The notes under the pieces: generated by a model | What the model was told of the DNA's origin: nothing | The model's input: only the letters and a program-made list of their open reading frames with translations | The model's database searches: none | Assembly: GCA_023392115.1 (NCBI GenBank) | Contig: JAEVZT010000101.1 | Location: forward strand, 1 to 10,487 | Direction of reading: 5' to 3' | DNA: 10,487 nucleotides | Source: Chloroflexota bacterium | Lineage (GTDB): Bacteria; Chloroflexota; Anaerolineae; Aggregatilineales; Phototrophicaceae | In this document: one piece after another, positions 1-5,671 of the stretch | How positions within the stretch are numbered: the first letter of the stretch is position 1 | Layout of the letters: the number at the start of each line of letters is the position of its first letter | Translations under genes and position numbers: made by a program

Positions 1-14
1 CCAATGGGGATTGG
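1..14. repeat. Short inverted repeat at window edge
   Basis: A perfect 5-bp inverted repeat (CCAAT, GGGG loop, ATTGG) lies 11 bases beyond the stop codon of the NagB-like gene. It could be part of a terminator for the leftward operon, but the window ends inside it, so any longer stem or U-tract cannot be seen. Alone it is too short to count as a terminator. Confidence 0.2.
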
Positions 15-24
15 ACGCAGCTTT

Positions 25-759
25 CTAGCGCGAAGTCCGCGCCAGTTTACGCGCCGCGCCTTCGTCGGCGATCACCGACACGTCCGGCGCGCGGCGCAGG
101 AGCGTCGCCGGAATCGCGGGCGTAACATCACCCTCGACCACCCGCGCCAGAACGCCGGCTTTCGTCTCGCCGCTGACGAGCAGCACGGTCTGCCGCGCCT
201 TCGTCAGTGTGCCGAGTCCAAGCGTCATGCCGTGACGCGGGACGTTCGCCTCGCCGCCCCAGTAGCGGGCGTTGCTAATGATCGACTCCGGCGTCAGCCG
301 GCACAGGTGCATCGCCGCGTCGGGCGGACTGCCCGGCTCGTTGAAGCCAACGTGCCCGTTGGGTCCCAAGCCGAGGAACAGCAGATCGATCCCGCCCCAT
401 TCCGCGAGCGCTCGTTCGACGCGCTCAAGCTCCGCGCGCGGGTCTTCAGCATCCGAGTTGAAGCGGATGACGTGCCGGACACCGGCGGGTTCGATCAGCT
501 CGCGCTGAAGCCAGCGGAACAGGTTGCGCTCGTCGTTGAGCGCGATGCGCCAGTACTCGTCGAGTTCGGCGACGCGCGCCCGCGAGAAGTCGACCTCCCC
601 CGCCTGAACGCGCCGCGCCAGCGCCCGAAACATGCCAACCGGCGTGTTGCCCGTCGGAAAGACAAACACGGCGTCGGGCTGGTTGCGCAGACGATCAACA
701 ACCAGATCGGCGGCGCGCTCGCTCAGAGCTTGATAATCCGAAACTGTGATGAGGTTCAT
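25..759 (-). CDS. nagB: NagB-like glucosamine-6-phosphate deaminase
   Basis: This 244-residue protein belongs to the glucosamine-6-phosphate deaminase/isomerase family, which converts glucosamine-6-phosphate to fructose-6-phosphate and ammonia in the cytoplasm, linking amino-sugar breakdown to glycolysis. A phosphate-binding segment PTGNTP is at residues 35-40, LDEY at 66-69 carries the family's acid/base Asp (D67), and GLGPNGHVGFNEPG spans 130-143 with H136 and E141 of the ring-opening triad. The Asp that E. coli NagB has two residues before the His is Asn here (N134), a substitution I recall as common in Gram-positive NagB proteins. The stretch after LDEY departs from the usual pattern. Length is normal for the short form of the family. 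The ATG at 759-757 overlaps the stop of the ROK gene by 4 bp (ATGA), and no strong ribosome binding site is visible, so translation is probably coupled. A related aldose-phosphate isomerase or deaminase specificity is possible. Confidence 0.85.
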   Translation of the reverse strand: MNLITVSDYQALSERAADLVVDRLRNQPDAVFVFPTGNTPVGMFRALARRVQAGEVDFSRARVAELDEYWRIALNDERNLFRWLQRELIEPAGVRHVIRFNSDAEDPRAELERVERALAEWGGIDLLFLGLGPNGHVGFNEPGSPPDAAMHLCRLTPESIISNARYWGGEANVPRHGMTLGLGTLTKARQTVLLVSGETKAGVLARVVEGDVTPAIPATLLRRAPDVSVIADEGAARKLARTSR

Positions 760-1697
760 GGGGTTTGGCTGCTCAATACTAACTGCGCGGCGCCGAGCGT
801 TGTCGCCCGCGCGCCGAGCGATGATGCGGCGATGCGCGGAATGAACGGCAAGCTGCCCTGCATCCGCCGTTGTATTTCCGGGATGAACGTGTCGGCGGCG
901 GACATAACGCCGCCGCTCAGGATGACGACTTCAGGGTCGAGCACGCTGGTCACGTTGACGATGCACAGCGTCAGAACGTCGATCGTTTCGTCGACGACTT
1001 CCCGCGCCCACGCTTCGGCGCTCGCCGCCGCGATCACATCCTGCGCGGTGATCGCTGCCGCCCGCGATTCGTCGCCGATCGAGCGCAGACGCGCCTGCGC
1101 CCGCCGCGTGATCCCAGTGCCGGACGCCGCGCCTTCGAGCGCGCCAAAGTCGTCGTAACGCCTGCCGAGGAAGTCAACCCCCGGCAGCATGTAACCAATC
1201 TCGCCCGCGCTGACCGTATGCCCGCGATACAGCCTGCCGCCGAGGACAATCCCCGACCCGATTCCCGTGCCGACGGCGATACAGATCAGGCTGTCAGCGT
1301 CCTGTCCCGCGCCGAAACCGTACTCCCCGAGCGCGGCGAGGTTGACGTCATTCTCGACGTAGACAGGCAGCGCGAAACGCTCGCGCAGGATGCGCCGCAC
1401 CGGCACGTCCGTCCATCCAAGCGCGGGAGCGAAACTGACCGACTCGCCGTCGCGGCTGGTGATCCCCGGCACGCCGACGCCAATCCCGACCATCCTTTGA
1501 CCGGATCGCAGCGGCTGCTTGAGCAGGTGATCGATGACGTGGATCAGTTGATCGAGCGGCGGCGTCCCTTCAACATACGTCGGCACGCGGTACTCGTGCC
1601 GGGCACTTCCCGTCCCGTCGAGCAGCGCGCCGTAGATTTTCGTGCCGCCGAGATCAACCGACGCAGCCACCATATTTGCGAGGGAGGAAGCGCTCAT
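756..1697 (-). CDS. ROK-family sugar kinase
   Basis: This 313-residue protein is a ROK-family cytoplasmic sugar kinase, of the group containing glucokinase, N-acetylglucosamine kinase and N-acetylmannosamine kinase. The N-terminal phosphate loop DLGGTK is at residues 15-20, ENDVN at 115-119 contains the catalytic base D117, and a glycine-rich GTGIGSGIV segment at 143-151 and LSGGV near the C-terminus complete the actin-like ATPase fold. The usual ROK zinc site is absent: GEIGH reads GEIGY (165-169), and no Cys cluster occurs in the following 25 residues. The start at 1697 was chosen because its ATG overlaps the stop of the MetE-like gene by 4 bp; the reading frame extends further upstream only inside that gene. 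A second ATG eight codons later (1673) is an alternative. With NagB directly downstream, glucosamine, N-acetylglucosamine or glucose are the likeliest substrates, by inference. No DNA-binding domain is present, so it is not a NagC-type repressor. Confidence 0.85.
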   Translation of the reverse strand: MSASSLANMVAASVDLGGTKIYGALLDGTGSARHEYRVPTYVEGTPPLDQLIHVIDHLLKQPLRSGQRMVGIGVGVPGITSRDGESVSFAPALGWTDVPVRRILRERFALPVYVENDVNLAALGEYGFGAGQDADSLICIAVGTGIGSGIVLGGRLYRGHTVSAGEIGYMLPGVDFLGRRYDDFGALEGAASGTGITRRAQARLRSIGDESRAAAITAQDVIAAASAEAWAREVVDETIDVLTLCIVNVTSVLDPEVVILSGGVMSAADTFIPEIQRRMQGSLPFIPRIAASSLGARATTLGAAQLVLSSQTP

Positions 1698-2731
1698 TTT
1701 TCGCCGGTCAGCTCGCGCCTGACGATCTTCGTCCCTTCGACCATCGCCTTGAGTTTGGCGCGCGCCGCCCAACGCGCCGTCTGGCTGAAACCGCAATCCG
1801 GCGTGACGGTCAGCTTGTCAGGCGCGACGTATTTCAAGGCGGTGCGGATGCGCTCGGCGACGTCTTCAGGCTTCTCAATGTAGTAATTCTTGACATCAAC
1901 CAGCCCGGCTGCCAGCTCGCGGTCGTTCGGGAACTGCTGCCACAGGTCGATCTCCGACATTTCGCGGTTGGCGAATTCGAGCGCGAATTGGCTGGCGTTC
2001 ATGTCAAGGATGTACGGGAACAGCGGGTGATAGGTGCGCTTCGCCACCGGACGCCCGACAAAGTTGCCGAAGCACAGGTGCGTGGCGATCTTGGCGTCGA
2101 CGCCCTCAACCGTGCGGTTGAACAGGCGCACGAATTCCTGCGGGTGGCTGGCGTGAACTGCATACGACGGCTCGTCAATCTGGATGAAGGTCGCGCCGGC
2201 GGCGACGATGGCTTTAAGCTCGGCGTTGATGATTTGCGCGAGATCGTGGGCGACATCCAACCGGCTGCTGTAGACCGAGCCCGGCTTCAGCCGTCCGGCG
2301 AGCGTGTACGGTCCGGGGATGGGCATCTTGATCGGACGCGTCGTCCGCGACTTCAGGTAATTGAACTCGTCGACGAGTCCCAAGCCATTCGGCGCGGTGA
2401 TTGGTTCAACAACCTCGTAGCTCTCGCGCTGGTCGTGACCCACAATGCCGAGCTTACGCCGCGCCGGCAGTTCGCGGATGCCGGTCATGTGTCCGTAGAA
2501 CTCGGCGGTGAAGAAGCCGATGCGGCGCATTTCGCCGTCGGTAATGATGTCGACGCCGGCGTCTTCCTGATCGCGCACGGCGAGATCGACGGCGTCATCT
2601 TGTGTCTCGCGCAGGTCTTCAGGACCATACTCGCCGCGCTGCGCCGCTTCGAGCGCGGTATGCAGCCAGCCGGGCCACGCGTAGGAACCGATCACGCTGG
2701 TGGGGATGAGGGGCAGTGTATTTTCAGTCAT
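1694..2731 (-). CDS. MetE-like cobalamin-independent methyltransferase, catalytic domain only
   Basis: This 345-residue protein matches the C-terminal catalytic barrel of cobalamin-independent methionine synthase (MetE), without the N-terminal half of the roughly 750-residue enzyme. The zinc site expected for thiol activation is present: H218 and C220 in THLCFGN, E252 as the probable glutamate ligand, and C313 in PDCGF. An ITDGEMRR segment at 63-70 and an IDEPSY segment at 185-190 are also typical. Full MetE moves a methyl group from methyl-tetrahydrofolate to homocysteine. Short 'core' MetE proteins of archaea and Dehalococcoides are reported to use a methylated corrinoid donor instead, so the methyl donor here is uncertain. 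An in-frame TTG one codon upstream is less likely than this ATG. It is the first gene of a leftward operon and overlaps the ROK kinase by 4 bp. Its link to sugar metabolism is unexplained. Confidence 0.82.
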   Translation of the reverse strand: MTENTLPLIPTSVIGSYAWPGWLHTALEAAQRGEYGPEDLRETQDDAVDLAVRDQEDAGVDIITDGEMRRIGFFTAEFYGHMTGIRELPARRKLGIVGHDQRESYEVVEPITAPNGLGLVDEFNYLKSRTTRPIKMPIPGPYTLAGRLKPGSVYSSRLDVAHDLAQIINAELKAIVAAGATFIQIDEPSYAVHASHPQEFVRLFNRTVEGVDAKIATHLCFGNFVGRPVAKRTYHPLFPYILDMNASQFALEFANREMSEIDLWQQFPNDRELAAGLVDVKNYYIEKPEDVAERIRTALKYVAPDKLTVTPDCGFSQTARWAARAKLKAMVEGTKIVRRELTGEK

Positions 2732-2765
2732 CAACTACTCTTCGCTGCGTCAGAAACCTGCCGCG

Positions 2766-2793
2766 AGTTTAGCACACCCCCCAATGGAAACAA
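2766..2793 (-). promoter_or_regulatory. Candidate promoter of the MetE-like/ROK/NagB operon
   Basis: On the minus strand, TTGTTT (2793-2788) is separated by 16 bp from TAAACT (2771-2766), and TGC directly precedes TAAACT, giving an extended -10 element. Each hexamer is only a partial match to the sigma-70 consensus. The implied transcript start near 2759 gives a leader of about 28 nt before the MetE-like ATG. Confidence 0.4.
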
Positions 2794-2822
2794 ACAGATC
2801 GCGCTGTCCAAGCGGATTGCCC

Positions 2823-2851
2823 TTGCCCCTCAAATCGATTCGGACTACTAT
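2823..2851 (+). promoter_or_regulatory. Candidate promoter of the glycosidase gene
   Basis: TTGCCC (2823-2828) and TACTAT (2846-2851) are spaced by 17 bp and each match four of six sigma-70 consensus positions. A second TTGCCC abuts the first on its left (2817-2822). The predicted transcript start near 2858 leaves a leader of about 26 nt, ending in a good ribosome binding site (AGGGGG at 2870-2875). Confidence 0.4.
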
Positions 2852-2883
2852 CCGGCAAAAGGAACTTGCAGGGGGCTTCGGTC

Positions 2884-4677
2884 ATGGCTGATCAATTTAA
2901 ACCGCTCGACGTTGGAACTGACGGTGTGAATGTGAGCCTCGACGCCGTCGGCAGGCTGGTGGCGCTCAACTTCTACCACCCCGAACACGGGTACGCCACG
3001 CTCACCGGCATCGATCCTTTCCCTGAAGCCGACCGTTACAATCCGCAGGCTGTACGCGCCTACCGGGCGGCGCTGGCGACGCGCGAGGGCTTCGGCGTTC
3101 AGCTTGCGCCGGACATCGAAAAGACCGAAATCGTCTGGCTCGACGATGCCATCCCGCGTATTCGGCTGAAGCTCGCCAACCGGGGCAGCGCCGAAGTCAC
3201 GACTATCGTTCACGAGGGCGTCCTCTACCAGCGCTGGACGTTCGAGGGCGTGATCCCGCGTTTCGGCGGACGCGTCAGCCTTCAACGGAGCGCCTATACG
3301 CAGTTGACCGAAGGTGGACCCGTCCCGATGCCGCCAGTCGAAACAGCGATCCGCTTCGATCCCGAAACGCTTGGTGGGCTGCTGACGATCGATAACCCGG
3401 CGCTCGGCGGCGCCGTCGCCATGTTCGGATCGCTCCAAGGCGAGCCAATCAACGTGCAGACCTCAGGAATCGCGCGCGTCAACCTTGCCCTGCTGCCGGG
3501 CGACGACGCCCTGTTCTGCTGCGCCGCCGGATCGACTGTCGAGGAAGCTGTCGAACGCGCCCGCGCCGCCTTCCCCCTCACTGCGGCGAGTTTCACCGCC
3601 GCACTGAATGCTGAGCGCGAACGCTGGCAGCAGCGCTGGATCGGGGTGTCGACCGATCGCTTATTACGGCGCGGATTGAGCTACAGCGCGCAGATGGCGA
3701 TCCCGGTCGGTGAAGGAATCTGCTTCCTGACCGATCACATGCTGCTGCCGCTGTCGTGGAACCGCGACGCCTACTATCTTGCGCGCGCGCTGCTCAGCTG
3801 GACGCCGGACATGCACGATCTGGTGCGGCGACATTTGATATGGATGTTTGAGCAAGCCGACCGTCCCGGCGGCGCGTGGGGACGCTGCTACCTCGCCAAC
3901 GGGCAGCTCAAGGATGCCGCCTTCCAGCTTGACCAGCAGTTGTTCCCGCTGCTCGAACTCGCGGAATACACCCTCGAAACTGATGATCGGGCGACGTTTG
4001 AACGCCTGCGTCCGCACGTCGGCGAGATCCTCTCCCATTTGACTACGCGCAAAGCGACTAATGCCGCGCTGTTTGCGACCGCCGAAACGCCCGCCGACGA
4101 TCCAATCGCGCTCCCCTATCACCTGTCGAGCCATATCCTGTTCTGGGTAACACTGCGCAAGCTGGAACGGCTTGGCATCGAAACGGGCGGGTTAGCCGGC
4201 GCGATCTACGACGCGGTGCAGCGGCACTTTCTCGCCGACCACGATGGAGACAAACTCTACGCCTACGCGACCGACGGCGCGGGCAAGTATCATCTGTATC
4301 ATGACGCCAACGATTTTCCGACGGTGCTCGCGCCGGTCTGGGGCTGGTGCAGCGCCGACGATCCGATCTGGCGGCAAACGATGACGTTCGCATTTTCGGA
4401 AGCCAACCGCGAAGGGTTCTACAACGGGCATCTTGGATCGGTACATACGCGCGCGCCGTGGGCACTCGGCGACGTGCAGGCGCTGATCCTCGCCCGCATC
4501 CTCGGCGACACAGCGTTGCAAGGGCATGCGCTCGACTCGTTAAGGTTTGCTGCTCAGCCCGACGGCGCGCTGCCTGAAGCCTACGACGGCGAAACCGGAA
4601 CCGTCGTGTCGCGGCATTGGTTCGCGTGGTCCAATGCCGCCTACGCCTGCGTCATGCTCGACGCTTTCAAGCCGTAG
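2884..4677 (+). CDS. Cytoplasmic six-hairpin glycoside hydrolase, GH15-like
   Basis: This 597-residue protein has an N-terminal beta-rich half (about 1-245) and an alpha-helical C-terminal half (about 250-597), the layout of glucoamylase-like six-hairpin glycosidases. The motif WNRDAYY at 292-298 resembles the glucoamylase WxRD substrate-binding segment. LDQQLFP at 349-355 is a candidate for the general-acid region. LPEAYDGETG around 564-571, followed by HWFAWSNAAY, resembles the C-terminal catalytic-base motif of bacterial glucoamylases, pointing to E565. It would release sugars from a glycoside or oligosaccharide. No signal peptide or membrane segment is seen, so it probably acts on imported or internal substrate. 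The ATG at 2884 was preferred over an upstream TTG because AGGGGG lies 8 bases before it. It is divergent from the MetE operon. Amylo-1,6-glucosidase or GH125-type activities are alternatives; the substrate is unknown. Confidence 0.65.
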   Translation: MADQFKPLDVGTDGVNVSLDAVGRLVALNFYHPEHGYATLTGIDPFPEADRYNPQAVRAYRAALATREGFGVQLAPDIEKTEIVWLDDAIPRIRLKLANRGSAEVTTIVHEGVLYQRWTFEGVIPRFGGRVSLQRSAYTQLTEGGPVPMPPVETAIRFDPETLGGLLTIDNPALGGAVAMFGSLQGEPINVQTSGIARVNLALLPGDDALFCCAAGSTVEEAVERARAAFPLTAASFTAALNAERERWQQRWIGVSTDRLLRRGLSYSAQMAIPVGEGICFLTDHMLLPLSWNRDAYYLARALLSWTPDMHDLVRRHLIWMFEQADRPGGAWGRCYLANGQLKDAAFQLDQQLFPLLELAEYTLETDDRATFERLRPHVGEILSHLTTRKATNAALFATAETPADDPIALPYHLSSHILFWVTLRKLERLGIETGGLAGAIYDAVQRHFLADHDGDKLYAYATDGAGKYHLYHDANDFPTVLAPVWGWCSADDPIWRQTMTFAFSEANREGFYNGHLGSVHTRAPWALGDVQALILARILGDTALQGHALDSLRFAAQPDGALPEAYDGETGTVVSRHWFAWSNAAYACVMLDAFKP

Positions 4678-4696
4678 GCACTGCCTCATCGCACTC

Positions 4697-4719
4697 CTGC
4701 TACCCGTCGAGTGTAGCAG
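4697..4719 (+). terminator. Weak hairpin after the glycosidase gene
   Basis: CTGCTAC and GTAGCAG form a perfect 7-bp stem with a 9-nt loop, 19 bases beyond the glycosidase stop codon. The following sequence (CGGCTTATTGTTC) is only moderately T-rich, so this would be a weak intrinsic terminator at best. Confidence 0.35.
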
Positions 4720-4752
4720 CGGCTTATTGTTCATAATACACATATCAACCGC

Positions 4753-4780
4753 TTGACATGACATTACAAAGGGTTACACT
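4753..4780 (+). promoter_or_regulatory. Promoter of the GntR-family regulator gene
   Basis: A perfect -35 hexamer TTGACA (4753-4758) and a -10-like TACACT (4775-4780) are separated by 16 bp. This is the best sigma-70-like promoter in the window. The expected transcript start near 4787 gives a leader of under 30 nt, which contains the palindromic operator candidate immediately before the start codon. Confidence 0.6.
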
Positions 4781-4802
4781 GTAGACAGAACACAAGAGAA
4801 TT

Positions 4803-4812
4803 TTGTATACAA
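4803..4812. promoter_or_regulatory. Candidate GntR operator (TTGTATACAA)
   Basis: TTGTATACAA is a perfect 10-bp palindrome ending one base before the regulator's ATG. It fits the GT...AC dyad pattern known for GntR-family operators. Sitting downstream of the predicted transcript start, a bound dimer could block elongation or initiation, which would be negative autoregulation. No second perfect copy was found in this window. Binding is inferred, not shown. Confidence 0.6.
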
Positions 4813-4813
4813 T

Positions 4814-5506
4814 ATGCCGACGTTTTCGCAAATTAAGCCCGTTAGCCTGCGCGAACAAGTAGCCGCGCAAATTCGAACAGCCATCATCGAGGGGCAGTTG
4901 AAGCCCAACGATCATGTCGTTGAAGCGTCCCTTACCCAGCAGCTCGGCGTCAGCCGCACCCCTGTCCGCGAAGCCCTGATCTTACTCGAACGCGAAGCCC
5001 TGATCGTCTCGGTTCCCAACCGCGGCGCATTCGTCCGCGCCTTCAATGAGCAGGACGTATGGGCGATCTTCACCATGCGCACCGCGCTCGAAAACTTCGC
5101 CGCCGAGCTGATCATCGAAAGAATGACGGCGGGCGACATCACCCACCTTGAACACCTGATTGACATCCAGCACCGCTACATTGAGCAGAACGACTTAAAG
5201 CGTGTGCGCAGCACCGACATGTCATTCCACCAGTATTTAGTCGACCTCAGCGATCACCCGCTGCTCAAACGCAGCTGGCAGGAGATCGTCGCGCAGATTG
5301 CCGCCGTGCTTTACGTCCGCGCAGAGGGCTTTGGCAGCTACGATGAGTTTCAGGCGACGCGCGACCATCAGGCGATCGTTGAAGCATACCGCGCGTGCGA
5401 TCTCGAGCGGGTGCGTTACGAAAACAAGCGGATCAACAACCGCGTCGCGCAAGAATGCGCGCAGGCGATCGAGCAGTTAAACCGGCAGCTGAATGGGACG
5501 AAATGA
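4814..5506 (+). CDS. GntR-family transcriptional regulator, FCD subfamily
   Basis: This 230-residue protein has an N-terminal winged helix-turn-helix (about 10-75, with VSRTPVREAL at 46-55 as the recognition region and a PNRGAFV wing at 68-74) and an all-helical C-terminal FCD effector domain. FCD regulators usually bind sugar acids, organic acids or sugars, often through a metal held by one Asp and three His. Here D135 and H139 (DMSFH) and H185 (DHQAI) are present. The His normally found in the last helix is not apparent: the equivalent stretch around 204-211 reads ENKRINNR. The metal site may be incomplete or the ligand bound directly. The gene has its own promoter and a palindrome abutting its start; the only upstream purine run (AAGAGAA at 4794-4800) is weak and far from the ATG. 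It lies just upstream of the sugar ABC transporter, so it probably controls that operon. Confidence 0.88.
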   Translation: MPTFSQIKPVSLREQVAAQIRTAIIEGQLKPNDHVVEASLTQQLGVSRTPVREALILLEREALIVSVPNRGAFVRAFNEQDVWAIFTMRTALENFAAELIIERMTAGDITHLEHLIDIQHRYIEQNDLKRVRSTDMSFHQYLVDLSDHPLLKRSWQEIVAQIAAVLYVRAEGFGSYDEFQATRDHQAIVEAYRACDLERVRYENKRINNRVAQECAQAIEQLNRQLNGTK

Positions 5507-5540
5507 GCGGAACCCGATGCCCGGTACTCTTCCCTTTTTG

Positions 5541-5562
5541 ATCACCTCCACCCGACGGTGAT
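5541..5562. repeat. Inverted repeat after the regulator gene
   Basis: ATCACC and GGTGAT form a 6-bp stem around a 10-nt loop, 34 bases beyond the GntR stop codon. A run of five T lies before the hairpin rather than after it on the plus strand, so it does not look like a rightward intrinsic terminator. It might be a protein-binding site or chance. Confidence 0.25.
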
Positions 5563-5620
5563 AACGAATGACCGCGTTGGCAGCAAAGGAGGAGCGAGGA
5601 AGCAAGGAAAGCAGATAAAC

Positions 5621-5671
5621 ATGCAGCAGCCATGCATTTGTCTAAATACATTAGGAGCACATCATGACTAA
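5621..5671 (+). other. Possible 16-codon leader peptide ahead of the binding-protein gene
   Basis: A short open frame starts with ATG at 5621, encodes MQQPCICLNTLGAHHD, and stops at a TAA (5669-5671) overlapping the first codons of the binding-protein gene. A purine-rich stretch with AAGGAAA lies about 10 bases upstream, and a stronger AAGGAGGAG is further away. It may be a translated leader coupling ribosomes to the next gene, but a frame this short can arise by chance. The rest of the gap 5507-5663 shows no clear sigma-70 promoter. Confidence 0.2.

Noticed and set aside
4..1883. Two long plus-strand open frames (4-1158 and 870-1883) opposite the NagB-like and ROK genes
   Set aside because: They are Arg-rich shadow translations of conserved genes on the other strand and overlap each other.
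1676..2929. Plus-strand open frame of 417 codons opposite the MetE-like gene
   Set aside because: It is antisense to a gene with intact zinc-site motifs, runs into two other genes, and its translation resembles no known family.
4967..5005. 15-bp direct repeat CGCGAAGCCCTGATC in the regulator gene
   Set aside because: It encodes REALI twice within the helix-turn-helix region, where GntR proteins normally have a similar Glu/Ala/Leu pattern; likely codon bias plus normal protein sequence.
4727..5650. TTGT...ATACA motifs at 4727-4740 and 5638-5650 as extra GntR operators
   Set aside because: Both lack symmetry and the central spacing differs from TTGTATACAA and from each other, so I cannot support them as sites.
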